57,609 nt of DNA from Hofstenia miamia (lineage: Eukaryota; Xenacoelomorpha; Acoela; Hofsteniidae): contig CABFPE010000032.1 in NCBI GenBank assembly GCA_900660155.1, positions 126,802 through 184,410 of the forward strand, given 5' to 3'. Positions 45,420-56,579 of this stretch are shown one piece after another. A program made the translations under genes and the position numbers. Under the pieces are notes generated by a model that ran no database searches, was not told where the DNA came from, and worked only from the letters and a program-made list of their open reading frames with translations. Positions within the stretch are counted from its first letter, which is position 1. Every line of letters begins with the position of its first letter.

Positions 45420-46089
45420 AAATCGTTGTTGTACCGAGTCGGCGTGAAGGATCTCCTATTTCCCCATTGTCGTCTTCCGCGGAAATTGTTATAGTTGGTA
45501 TAGTTGTTACGCCATGGCTGATTTCGTGGGTTGTATCTGCGCTGCGGCTGTGGAACACCTCCAATTCCGAGGTCCAATAACTCGAGGTTTCTGACCGTTC
45601 GCTTCGTAGAGTCCCATCCGTAATAGGCTGTTAAAGTAACGTTCGGATTCTATATGACACGAGTCGCTTGTTGTCACTGCTGAACTGGTTATAGTCTGTG
45701 ATGAGGGAACGAAAGAACTCGAGCTCTCTCCTGTCTCTTGGCGCCAGTCTTCTGCTGTTGAGTGTATCTGCAATAAGCGTATTAAGAGGAGCAATGTCTG
45801 CGTCACTGAAAGGATCTCGCGATAGAGTTTTATCAGCATCCGAGGTTCCAGCTGTGATATTCGCGTTATCAGGAGGATGAGTTTTTTCGATTATCAGTAT
45901 TAGGCTGTAGCTCTGTGTTTTAACGACTGATGCAGGTTCGGGACTCCGCACACCGATGCGCCCACTGAGTGTTAGCATTACCCAGGAACCACCACGAGGA
46001 GGTACTCTTTCGGACGTTTTAGGCTTAGCCCTTATGGTTCCCCAATGTATTAATCGTTTCTTGCACTCATATTGACTTATGTCACTCAC
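45377..46089 (-). pseudogene. gag-like frame of the unassigned retroelement
   Basis: Starts MSDISQYECKKRLIHWGTIR at 46089 and runs to DNKRLVSYRIRTLL, where a one-base shift leads to TAYYGWDSTKRTVRNLELLD. It then becomes basic and Arg/Asn rich (NPRNQPWRNNYTNYNN, RGRRQWGNRRSF), as in RNA-binding gag tails. No CCHC knuckle is present. It overlaps the start of the reverse-transcriptase frame near GATTTTTGCGC, where a -1 shift would join them; whether that is programmed is unknown. The segment 45610-46357 is repeated exactly at 46359-47106, most likely an assembly duplication. Confidence 0.6.
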
Positions 46090-46357
46090 TTGTATTTATA
46101 GCAGTGACACAAGCTGCATCGACTAATCAAATTGTACGTTTCTGTCTTCAGCAAAATACACGTGAGCGCGGTTATCCGGACTCATTACCTTAGTTAAACA
46201 ATGTAGAAAACCTGAACTATCACGAGAGAAGCCTGCTCAAGTATCCATACTTCATTCCACTAGATCATAGTTACAAATTTCTATATCGTGTGCATTTTGG
46301 ACTATATATCGGATAAGAAGTTCTTCTTCACTCGATAGGCTACGAACCACTTGATAG
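45610..46357. repeat. 748-bp block, copy 1, next to a single N
   Basis: Apparently identical to 46359-47106; the two are separated only by the N at 46358. It spans gag coding sequence and 268 bases upstream. The N between identical ends is the mark of two overlapping contigs placed side by side, so this is not an LTR pair. Confidence 0.9.
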
Positions 46358-46358
46358 N

Positions 46359-47106
46359 AGTCCCATCCGTAATAGGCTGTTAAAGTAACGTTCGGATTCT
46401 ATATGACACGAGTCGCTTGTTGTCACTGCTGAACTGGTTATAGTCTGTGATGAGGGAACGAAAGAACTCGAGCTCTCTCCTGTCTCTTGGCGCCAGTCTT
46501 CTGCTGTTGAGTGTATCTGCAATAAGCGTATTAAGAGGAGCAATGTCTGCGTCACTGAAAGGATCTCGCGATAGAGTTTTATCAGCATCCGAGGTTCCAG
46601 CTGTGATATTCGCGTTATCAGGAGGATGAGTTTTTTCGATTATCAGTATTAGGCTGTAGCTCTGTGTTTTAACGACTGATGCAGGTTCGGGACTCCGCAC
46701 ACCGATGCGCCCACTGAGTGTTAGCATTACCCAGGAACCACCACGAGGAGGTACTCTTTCGGACGTTTTAGGCTTAGCCCTTATGGTTCCCCAATGTATT
46801 AATCGTTTCTTGCACTCATATTGACTTATGTCACTCACTTGTATTTATAGCAGTGACACAAGCTGCATCGACTAATCAAATTGTACGTTTCTGTCTTCAG
46901 CAAAATACACGTGAGCGCGGTTATCCGGACTCATTACCTTAGTTAAACAATGTAGAAAACCTGAACTATCACGAGAGAAGCCTGCTCAAGTATCCATACT
47001 TCATTCCACTAGATCATAGTTACAAATTTCTATATCGTGTGCATTTTGGACTATATATCGGATAAGAAGTTCTTCTTCACTCGATAGGCTACGAACCACT
47101 TGATAG
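46359..47106. repeat. 748-bp block, copy 2, next to a single N
   Basis: Second copy of the block. Its gag frame (46838-46359) is cut off at the N. Beyond 47106 new sequence starts (GCAATTGAACCAC), which is then the real 5' flank of the retroelement. Confidence 0.9.
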
Positions 47107-47971
47107 GCAATTGAACCACAGCATATGGGATAAAAACGGGATATGTTCTAGGAACTACAGAATCAGAGCGTTTTTAAAAATGTAAAAGAGAAAAATATTA
47201 ATTGAATTCTATTTTTCGCACTACATATTAACTATCGCTTGACCAAGCCTCCATGCTATTAGCGCAAAAAACTCGCTTTTTCAGTTAAAATGCTATTATA
47301 AACGCCTGAAGCAATTATAAAACCAAACTTCTTGGACGACAGACATTATTTATTTACACGTCTATAGGGAGCGATTCACATAAGATGGTTTTTGGAGCAG
47401 GCTTTTACAGCACAAATTCTCTATTAAATTGTTTTTACTTCCTGCAAAAATAAAACCATTCACCATGTGAAGGGATATTCCCTCAACTTCTCGTAAGTCT
47501 ATTGAGATTTGAGTAATTTTTATTCCATGTAACACGGAGTTGCTGCTTTTCAGAAACAATAACCTTTGATGGAGTCGTGGTTCAATTGTTATCAACTGCC
47601 AAACAACATTATCTATCTCAAATAATGCTCTTGCGTGTTGCAAACCTCAATTTAGGAATTTAATATATCCCCTTCCAAAATTTTTTTTAATTTCGTCAAG
47701 ATAATTGAATGTATGATCGTTGAATGCATGACCGAAATCAATATACCTCTCAGTAAATCTAATTACTGCTTTTGTTAAAATTTAATACAGAAGGGGAATG
47801 AAAACACAAAAAATACTGCTAAAGAAATGCTTATCTTTAATGTAAATTTTTACATTTTAGTCCTATTTTAGCAATGAAAATTGCCCTAATTATGATATAT
47901 AGAAAATAAAATAGACTGCGTTATAAATATGCCGGTTTATCGCACTTTTTTCAAGTCTGGTGTAAATGATA
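47107..47971. other. No gene recognised
   Basis: Flank between the retroelement and the mariner element. The minus-strand frame at 47643-47362 has no recognisable domain. Confidence 0.4.
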
Positions 47972-47992
47972 TACAGGGTGATCCAAAAGTCA

Positions 47993-48311
47993 CTGTGCAC
48001 CTGATAAATTCCAGAAATACATGTATAATATGGAAATTAAAACAAAAAAATATCCAAATTTCCGAATTCTATTATCAAATCTTTTACAATAAATGCTTAT
48101 ATCTGCAAATATACTTATCTTCAGACCTACAATAAATGTTGGAAATGCATCCCATCGGCTTGCAAGCAAAGTTCGACGCGTCTTTGCATGTTGTGAAACA
48201 CGCGAGATAAAAGATTGGGATTATTAATTTCGCTAACGTCATTGCATATGACACCCTTCAAATCTTCTATTGTAAGAGGATTGTCTCGATACACCAGACC
48301 CTTCAAATGAC
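47993..48311. repeat. 319-bp block, copy 1, next to a single N
   Basis: Repeated at 48313-48631 with four differences that I can count. A level near 1 percent fits two alleles of one locus placed in tandem by the assembler. Confidence 0.9.
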
Positions 48312-48312
48312 N

Positions 48313-48631
48313 CTGTGCACCTGATAAATTCCAGAAATACATGTATAATATGGAAATTAAAACAACAAAATATCCAAATTTCCGAACTCTATTATCAAAT
48401 CTTTTACAATAAATGCTTATATCTGCAAATATACTTATCTTCAGACCTACAATAAATGTTGGAAATTCATCCCATCGGCTTGCAAGCAAAGTTCGACGCG
48501 TCTTTGCATGTTGTGAAACACGCGAGATAAAAGATTGGGATTATTAATTTCGCGAACGTCATTGCATATGACACCCTTCAAATCTTCTATTGTAAGAGGA
48601 TTGTCTCGATACACCAGACCCTTCAAATGAC
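48313..48631. repeat. 319-bp block, copy 2, next to a single N
   Basis: Second copy, continuous with the rest of the transposase gene. It encodes the same C-terminal residues as copy 1 (for example NNPNLLSRVFHNMQRRVELC). Confidence 0.9.
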
Positions 48632-49487
48632 CCCATAGATAAAAATCTAGCGGTGTGAGGTCCGGTGACCTCGCAGGCCATGTTCCTCGAGAGATCATTC
48701 GGTCACCAAACACACCTCGAAGCAAAGACATAGACTTCATTGCCGTGTGCGCCGTCCTGTTGGAAGTATCCGCGGTTTTTTCATTTCTTTGCAGTTGCTC
48801 AAGGAAAGGGTTGATTATCAACTTACAATATCGGTCACTGTTAATGGTCTCTTAAAGGAAAATTGGTCCAATAATTCTGTTTCGTGACATTGCGCACCAA
48901 ACACCAATTTTCTGTTGATGTAATGGCGACTCGTGAAAGTGATGTGGATTATCTGTAGACCAGTAACGATCATTCTGACCATTCACATAGCCGCTAAGAT
49001 GAAACCACGCTTCGTCACTAAAAAATGTTATATCCAGTATATCTTCACCTTCTTTACGGATAAAATCATTGAACCAGAGGCAGTACGTAACGCGTTTTTC
49101 ATAATCGTCTTCCTGCAATTCATTAAGACATCGAATTTTGTATGGTTTCAGGTGCAATTTCGATCTCATTGTTCTTTGAACAACACCGTATGATAGTCTA
49201 GTTACCTGCATGCATTTCCGTATTGACGTTGTCGGTGTGTTCTGCACATGGTCCTTAATCTCATCAACTTTTTCGGTTGTTGCAGTTTGGGGCCTTCCAC
49301 TTCTGGGTGTGTCCGCAACTGATCCAGTAGTGCGAAATTTTTCAATTAAATGATATACGGCATTGCGATGTGGGGCTTCAGAATCAGGAAAAGCCTCTTG
49401 AAACTGTTGCTTCACTTCAGCAGAGTAATGCCCTCCGCTACGAAATACGTGCTCGACCAAAAAATCGCGTTCCTCCAATGATAGCAT
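48447..49487 (-). pseudogene. Transposase of the mariner/Tc1-superfamily element, inactivated
   Basis: The N terminus has paired DNA-binding helices: LSLEERDFLVEHVFRSGG, then TGSVADTPRSGRP, and QVTRLSYGVVQRTMRSKLHL. The core begins ITFFSDEAWFHLSGYVNGQN (first aspartate), then KIGVWCAMSRNRIIGPIFL and a TAA stop at about 48852. The frame continues as ETINSDRYC. The second catalytic block (QQDGA) is written in DNA near 48745-48760 but out of frame, so the main frame reads TADTSNRTAHTAM. The last block SPDLTPLDFYLWG has aspartate, so the triad is of DDD type. Similar proteins are common in arthropod genomes. Confidence 0.9.
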
Positions 49488-50093
49488 GCTTCAGAATTAA
49501 AACCGTTACAAGTGCGAGGTCTTTTAACGGGAGCGATGAGTTTCATTCAAAGACCAAACGAGACAGCGAGGCGGTGAGTCAGCGGACTGGAATGATTAAA
49601 TATTCACTAGTGCTGCACGAGGTGCCTCCAACGGACACTGATTTCTGTTAATAATAAGGTGCACAGTGATTTTTTGATCACCCTGTATAACATCCAGAAA
49701 TGTAAACAATGCATATAAGGATTTCACCTTTGAAACCACCGTGAAACTTTCCCGGTTGCCGAAAATGTCTTCTCTTTCCTTTTTAAAATCGTTCTGAATG
49801 CATCGTAAAAAGGATAAAGTGCATATTTTTGCCAAATTGACGTTTAAAGTAATTTGTGTATTGACAACGTCTGAATATATTATAAATTTCTGTATACGCT
49901 AGTATATTGTAACAGGATTACTGGTCTAAGTGCATCCGTAATTTTTAATGTCGTCATAAATTGCTATTTTAAAAGTAATGCTGAAATTTTACTTCATAAT
50001 TTGTATCGATTCTTTAGATAACTACATACTATTTTAAAAATATTTTGATTATGTACTTATTTACTTCTTAGCTTGAAAAATGTTATCATTTAG

Positions 50094-50201
50094 GCGATCC
50101 TGACGCTGACTTAAATGGCCTTAGTGTTGAACAAAGAAAAGAACGTGTAGCAACAGTATTTAGAAAGATTGATTCTGATCAGAATGATATTTTAGATTTA
50201 A
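50094..50201 (+). CDS. EF-hand gene exon 1 of 3 seen
   Basis: Begins with two bases of a split codon and ends with one base of the next. It encodes the first calcium loop DSDQNDILDL. Confidence 0.75.
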
Positions 50202-51613
50202 GTAAGTTTGTTTCTCATATTCACTTAAATTGTACTTACGAGTTCATGTGTTAATTTGTAATAACGAAAAGCAGCTTTTCATTAATTGATAATAGCCTCC
50301 TTTCAGAAACTGCGTCATTATTCATTAAACTAATCCTGAAGCATGCTGTTAGTTTTGCGTAACTACTGCTTGTGGTGTAGCGTCTTGAAATTTTTTAGAT
50401 TAAGGATATTATGGACATTACGGGTACATGTAGAAGCGGCGGTAGGCCGAAAAATAAATTTTCATGTTGATTGTGACGGACCAAACTTGCAATATATATA
50501 TATCTGTTTGTTTTGCAACTTGCAATCAAACAAATTTTTCGTTTAGTAGTTTTATATCCTTAGAATATTTAGATACATTTTTCCATACACATTTTATTTT
50601 TCTATGCTTCCGATAGGCTTTGTCGATTTTGTTCCTGCTTTTGGTAGCATAATGATAATTGGACCATAGGTATGCGAATTATGGGTTTTAGGTCCGCCTG
50701 TGCCAATTTCTAAAAGCTACTGGGTGGCGGGTTGGGTCTATTTTTGAAAAGTGCCACTTATCAGATCAAATAGCGGCCTGCTTACATTCCATTATTAACC
50801 TTATTGTTCTACATTCAATCATATTCGAAATTGTTTTTTAATTTACATTGAGAAATTTGTTACTGCTTAATTTATATACTTGCCTCAGTGTTTAATCACC
50901 GAGCATTTTCATTGGACGACTTACCGAAAAACAATAGTTGTAGAATCGCGATCTTCAACAAAACATCAGTACATTAGTACAGGTATTAAAGCATTTACAA
51001 AATATCTCAAATTCTTCAAGTAAACATTTCCTACAATTGTCTTCCGTACTAATTTCTTTCACCTACGTTTGCAAATCGCGGGCTTTCAATTTTATTTATA
51101 TTTAGAAGAAGTAAAACATCATCTTACTGCCGTTTTGAATCATGAAGATGATGAAGAATATGAGGAAGACTTTCGATCATTGGTATGACTGCATTTTATT
51201 TGCAACTGGTATTTTGTGTTGATAAATGCGCTATTTTTCTAATTCTCTGGGTGTTTATATTATAGGATTCATCTTAGAATTAGGTCAATTAATTACTAAC
51301 CGAGATCGTTACTTAAAATATTTCGATTTGCGAATTCATTTTTGTCAACAATATATGTCTGCGTTAATAATAATATGGTTGTCATTGATTACTCAAGAAT
51401 ACAGAAGGTATGCTATCTTAGTTTTGTGCTTAATGTGTAGTGTGCTCATTAGTGTTTGCTTTTTAATATCTTGCCCCTTAAACAATTGCACATTAATAAA
51501 ATGCCCCAATGGTTGTTTAGGATATGGACCAAAATGGGTTTTTAACATTTGAAGAAATTACCTCTGATGAATACACTGGAGGAGATGGCGATCTCGACGA
51601 CGAAATAGATGAG
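50094..51613 (+). CDS. EF-hand protein, three internal exons, CREC/reticulocalbin-like
   Basis: Exons 50094-50201, 51106-51182 and 51521-51613 join in frame (phases 1 and 0) with ends TTTAG/GTAAGT, TTTAG/GTATGA and TTTAG/GTAGTC. The product is 92 residues: DPDADLNGLSVEQRKERVAT, then EF-hand loop DSDQNDILDLKE, a helix region VKHHLTAVL, an acidic patch NHEDDEEYEEDF, EF-hand loop DMDQNGFLTFEE, and an acidic end GDGDLDDEIDE. Paired EF-hands with acidic linkers recall CREC calcium-binding proteins of the secretory pathway, but no signal peptide or HDEL-type end is in view. The 5' and 3' exons are not found; the mariner element lies just upstream. Confidence 0.75.
51106..51182 (+). CDS. EF-hand gene exon 2 of 3 seen
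   Basis: 26 codons when joined to the previous base (KEVKHHLTAVLNHEDDEEYE and on to FRSL). It completes the outgoing helix of the first EF-hand. Confidence 0.75.
51521..51613 (+). CDS. EF-hand gene exon 3 of 3 seen
   Basis: 31 codons from DMDQNGFLTFEEI to DDEIDE. The loop has acidic or polar residues at every calcium-ligand position and the central glycine. Confidence 0.8.
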
Positions 51614-54533
51614 GTAGTCTGTTATTGTATATATATATATATCATGGTTTGGTCACTGACAGGAAGTATTCAGCAAAGCCAAAAGATTCATAACTAAATG
51701 TTAGCTACTGTTTTTTTGTTGTATTCAGAAGTTATAATTAGGCCGAACAAAATGTCAAAATTCAAATAAAGGTCAAGTTTGCCTAAATATTTAGAAATGT
51801 AATCGTTTTAATGCATATTTTAAGAATTTTAAGTCAAAATATAGTCAAAATTATACAACCTTTGGTAAAAAATTGAAACTTTCTTTGAGGTCACAGTTTT
51901 TGGAAGAGATACAATGTATGAATAATTTTCACAAAAAGCTTTTTAAAACCATACAATAAAAAATTAACAACTTTTTTAATAGGAAAGGATTTGATGAAAT
52001 TTATTAATTTTGCAATAGAATTGTAACCAAAAGTTTAAGTAGGAGGAAGCCTCTATCTATAAGCCTTGACCCTCCATTCCAATTCGTTTAGCTTTTAAAA
52101 ATATAATGTTCTTGGTTACAAAACATGGAAAAATATCACTGCAGAATTTTTAACTATTAAAATAGAGATAAGTTGGAGCAAGCATCTAATTACTATTTTA
52201 ATATTTTTCCAATGTTTATAAAATGACATTACTAAAGGTGTCTTTGCTAAAAGAGCAAGAATTGTTATTATATCAATGAGGCAATAATGCAAAAGTTAGT
52301 TAACGCCAGAAATTACTATGAAATGAATTAGACTTGTAAAATGCTTTGAGTCTGAATCAACTTCGATTTTGGATGCTTCCCTGAAAATTGAAAACTATAT
52401 ATTGCATGACTTAATGAATAATCGGTGCATTCGGTTCATTAAATCTTACAGAATATGATTGAAAATAGCAAGTGTTCTCCTGCTTCCATGAAAAGGTTTT
52501 TTTCAATGTTAAAAATTTTGCTTAAGACAATAAAAATTCTAAGGATACTGTGCAGTTTTATATTTATGCTTCTTTCTACCTAGTTGATTATGTTTAGTAT
52601 AGAATACACGAATTTTACAAAAGCTAAACAAGTCTTTACGTCAATTTTTTATTTAAAAAAAATCCGTGTTTAAGTAAAAGTAACAATTTTTGGGTCAAAA
52701 TTTCAAAATTTTTAGGTCAAAAAAATCGCCCTGGTTATAGTTATTACCCTGACTTCAGTGTCCGATTTCAATTAGCAACACTAGCATGGTAAATCTGTAA
52801 GTGCGGAATAAAAATTAGACATTGAATAATATAATTAACATATGAATTTTGATATATTTTCATGTTAAATGTATTTATGTTGTGGATTTTTTTTGTATAG
52901 GTATGTAATGTCCGTTATCATTTCAAAGCATAATTATTCTGAGATAAATATTTCATACATAGGGGTAGCTTTTGGACAATTTATTGTACTTGTTTTTACA
53001 ATTTCTGTTTAATCCTTACCAGGACGTTTGAAACAACGCACTTTGTCGAGTTTTCGTCAACATTTTGTTGATATGTTATTACCTATGTAAGTCAACAGAA
53101 CAATTTAAAAACATTTATAAATAATATATTATCTTATATTAATATATTATCTACATTCTCTAGTATTTATTGTGGAATGCAAAAATCCACTGAGGAATAC
53201 GCTATGTACTATGAGATTTTTGTACTCAGGTTCACCATGTATTGCGAAATGCCATTCCCTTAGTTCATATTAAAGCTGTAGTCCGCCACTGATATTTTGA
53301 TCGTCGAATTTCTGCGTTGCGAAAAAATATGTGTAACAGAGTGGTGTAAACTTCACTGTATTAGATTCATATCATGTACTAGTTGAGCACGAGCCAATAC
53401 GCTGAATCTAAAAATATTGTATGAATTGATCTATGAAAAATTTAAATGAAGTACTTTGAAGTTTTTTTATGTGTTTAATTAAATCTTCATTTAAATGTTT
53501 ATTTAAAGCTTACTTTATCAATGAAGTAAAGTATAATACTTCGCAATCGAGCTCTCAATTTAGGACAAATTCAGTTGTAAACAGCCGCAAAGGACGATCA
53601 ATTAATAAAACTGATTAAATCAAAAGAATGCGTAATTGAGCTTTTCAATTGCGCTAATACTGCTATAAACGCTTGAAAGACGAACATATTTGCACAATTG
53701 CGATGAAATACTCTGTATCAATAACAAATTAAGGTGTCATAAACAAGTTTAATTGAGACGCTGTATCAACAACAATATATTTTTCTCAGTCGAGAATTGT
53801 TGTAAATTCACCTTAAGAGATGATATCTTAAAGCAATTTGTTCATTATTTTTGCGGATAACACCTTATTATTTCGAATTTTTTCAAATTGGCCATGAGAA
53901 GTCCCACCAAAAATGTGGGCCATTCATTTCCCACGGCATCCTTGAACATATTTTCACTGCATGGGGGATAAAACATCCATTAAAACAATGTCTACTATTT
54001 AGTTTTACTTCGTTTTGCAGCAATAACAGTTTAATAGCATTAAATCAACCAATGTCTCACGATGAGATGCATTGATTTCTGAAACCCAAGCCAAGTTTAT
54101 GACTTCACTGAGCCATTTGTATGACGTTGAGATTTTTTTATTAACATTTCTTTTCAACATTTTCCACCAATTTTTTATGCTATTGATATTGTGCGGCGAC
54201 CCTGGTCACCTTTCTAGATCAAATGGTACCAACAAACCACGCCTTAACAGACTGCTTTATTTATAACCTTTTGTTAAAAAAATTACGCAGTATTTTATTG
54301 GCAAGCAAATTAAGTAAACTAAATAATGGATAGTTATTTGCTATTGTTATTCTGGTGCAATATATAATCAATAGAGCAGAAGACCGCCATTTTACTAATA
54401 CACACTTTTGTAGTCGAGACCACCGCCATTTTATTTTTTCAAACGCTAGCAATGTATTAACAACGATTAAACCAGATAATAACATCGTGTACAATATCAC
54501 AGAGGAATGACAATTGCAACCTGACAATATAGC
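51614..54533. other. No gene firmly recognised; further exons of the EF-hand gene could lie here
   Basis: AT-rich. A small segment at 53023-53086 between good splice signals is open in one frame, but its phase does not match the EF-hand exon. The plus frames at 53851-54075 and 54072-54266 lack recognisable domains. Confidence 0.4.
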
Positions 54534-54885
54534 CAGGGTTGGCAAAAAGTGCATTTTTTACAAAAAAGGCGTTTTAAGCGTTTAAAACAATGTTTTTTTG
54601 CTCTTAGACAGGACGACCTCAAGGTACTAAAATTTTACTGAAAATGTATATAGTAGAAAACATTGAATTATGATAAACATGCCAACATTTACTTTTTGTA
54701 GCATGCACGTAAACTAACGCAAGTTTAACAGTTTTTGCGGTATAAAATCGGTTATGATTTAAGAATGGACGAAACTTTCCATAAAGTACTAAATAAATTT
54801 GAAAAAATCATTGCATAAAGGCAGTTGTTTTAACCAGCGTTTAAACATGTTTTAAACAGGTCTTGTTTAAAACATGCCAACCCTG
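54534..54885. mobile_element. hAT-like MITE (352 bp)
   Basis: The ends are CAGGGTTGGCA and TGCCAACCCTG, perfect inverted repeats of 11 bases in the CAGGG style of hAT elements. Inside lie repeated GTTTAAAACA palindromes near both ends. There is no coding capacity. An 8-bp target duplication is not obvious (AATATAGC against CGAATACG), so the family call is provisional. Confidence 0.75.
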
Positions 54886-55620
54886 CGAATACGATCGAAA
54901 AGAATATTAGGCATGGAAGACCAATAATTGGTGGAAATTATCACATGACATTGATGAATGGCAATTAACAGTACAACATAGAAGTTAAAATTATTATTGT
55001 TATGTTATTAAATTAGTACCGTTTGCATTAATTCTTCGTTCTCTAACCTATGTAATTATACAATCTAAGCAAATATACAACACGTTTTAATTAAAGAATT
55101 GTATTTATTTATATGAAACAAAATTGAACAGAGGACAAAGAAAAGAAACTTCCGGTTGAATGCTTGAATTCGTCGATTGTGAAAGAACATGGGAATTCCG
55201 CCAATTTTAGAGCATAAATTTCTTTTTTCGATAATCTGAGCAATTATCAAAAGTGAAAATGACTGGCAAAATCGATTTTTTTCGACATACTCTCTGTGAG
55301 TATGTAGCATTATTCAATAGTTTAATCGATTCTGCGTCATAGTTGATTGCAGGTGCGTTCAGCTTCACAAGTCGTGCATGGATAGGTGAAATAAATCTTT
55401 AGTGCTCTGTAAAACAATGGAAAATGTCTGTGGGATTTATCAGCACGAAACATTTCAACAACACACTTGAGTTTGCAAGAATTAGTTGAGAATCATGAAA
55501 TGTTGCCTTGATCTGATCCAATTCTTGTCGAAATGATTCCTCTGGTAAGTCCGTGCTGTAAAAATTAAGTACCACCTGTTGAAAAAATACGATGAATTGC
55601 TTATTCAAAATAGTAAGATC
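54886..55620. other. No gene recognised
   Basis: Between the MITE and the second RLE LINE. Small minus-strand frames (55310-55065, 55608-55399) have no domain that I recognise. Confidence 0.4.
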
Positions 55621-55624
55621 AATA

Positions 55625-55652
55625 TTATTATTATTATTATCATTATTGTTAT
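55625..55652. repeat. (ATT)n microsatellite at the 3' end of RLE LINE copy 2
   Basis: ATT units with two changes (ATC, GTT), directly beside the element 3' end. It parallels the array at 20493-20515. Confidence 0.9.
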
Positions 55653-55702
55653 TTCATTTCTTCTCACAGCTTTATGCTGGTATTCCTCTCAGCTCGGGGA
55701 AC

Positions 55703-56575
55703 TCACCAGTTCCCAGAGAGTCTGAGAGCTTTCCTCAGGACTCTAGCTGTTCCTAACAATGCTGCCTTCTGTGCTACTGCTCCTCCCCACTTTGGTACTC
55801 CCAACTCCTCCAAGTATCTCTTATGGTGCTTACTCACTGCTCCTAGTGCTCCTACTACTACCGGGACTACTTCAACCTTCTTTAACTTCCACAGCCTTTC
55901 TATTTCCTCTGCCAACTCCCTGTACTTGTCTATCTTCTCTTTCTCCTTGCTTTCTACATTCTTGTCCTTTGGTACAGCTATGTCTATCACTATTCCTAAT
56001 CTTTTCTCTTTGTCTACCACTACTATGTCTGGCCTCCGTGCTTCTATCACCTTGCTTGTCTGTATGTTGAAGTCACACAGTATCTTAACCTTCTCATTTT
56101 CTATGACGCCCTGTGGCTTGTGCTCATACCACTTGTCTCCTGCTTCTAACCCATGCTGCCTGCTCAACCTCCAGTGCACCATTCGTCCCACCTTGTCACG
56201 CCTGAGCTTATACTCATTCTGCGCCAACTTCTCACACCCTGCTATCAGATGATCTACTGTCTCCACCTCTTTCTTACATAGCCTACACTTATCACTTACT
56301 TCTACTCTTTTGTCTATATGCTTCTTCACCCAGTTTGTTCCTATTGCTTGCTCCTGTGCTGCCATTATCAGTGCTTTTGTTTCTCTTTTTAGTCCTACCT
56401 TCTTTAGCCACTTGTTGCTTTCTTCTCTGTCATATTTTTCTGTGTTCCTCCAGTATTCTCCATGCATTGCCTTCTGCCTATACCTTGTTTGTCTCTCTAA
56501 TTCCATCCTACTCTGGTATGCTGTCTTTCCTCCACTGTCAGTTCTTATCTTCCTTAACTCTTTAGTGACCTCCAA
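55703..56575 (-). CDS. RLE LINE C-terminal frame: CCHC knuckle and restriction-like endonuclease
   Basis: 290 codons to the natural stop. CRLCKKEVETVDHLIAGC is a CX2CX8HX4C knuckle. The endonuclease core follows: ARRPDIVVVDKEKRLGIVID, AVPKD, then KIDKYRELAEEIERLWK and VVPVVVGALGAVSKHHK. These match the R/K-PD, spaced D, and K-x3-Y steps of the R2-class endonuclease. The end (LLGTARVLRKALRLSGNW) is shared with copy 1. The domain cuts the first strand at the target. It is intact here, unlike copy 1. Confidence 0.88.
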   Translation of the reverse strand: MEVTKELRKIRTDSGGKTAYQSRMELERQTRYRQKAMHGEYWRNTEKYDREESNKWLKKVGLKRETKALIMAAQEQAIGTNWVKKHIDKRVEVSDKCRLCKKEVETVDHLIAGCEKLAQNEYKLRRDKVGRMVHWRLSRQHGLEAGDKWYEHKPQGVIENEKVKILCDFNIQTSKVIEARRPDIVVVDKEKRLGIVIDIAVPKDKNVESKEKEKIDKYRELAEEIERLWKLKKVEVVPVVVGALGAVSKHHKRYLEELGVPKWGGAVAQKAALLGTARVLRKALRLSGNW

Positions 56576-56579
56576 TAGT

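Larger units (their letters stand above)
47972..49687 (-). mobile_element. Mariner/Tc1-superfamily element with both terminal repeats
   Basis: The left end reads TACAGGGTGATCCAAAAGTC and the right end is its inverse (GATCACCCTGTA) with GTGCAC further inside on both sides; TA flanks both. It contains one transposase gene in minus orientation. The left part is duplicated around the N at 48312 (47993-48311 and 48313-48631), so the true length is about 320 bases shorter. Confidence 0.9.

Noticed and set aside
45610..47106. 748-bp direct repeats as LTRs of the retroelement
   Set aside because: The copies are adjacent, contain gag coding sequence and are separated by a single N, so they are overlap left by the assembler.
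51226..51552. 108-codon frame with hydrophobic segments
   Set aside because: It overlaps the third EF-hand exon in another frame and lies mainly in an intron.
53023..53086. Possible exon between AG and GTAAGT reading LKQRTLSSFRQHFVDMLLP
   Set aside because: Splice signals look good but the phase does not follow the EF-hand exon at 51613 and no homology is recognised; it could belong to another transcript.
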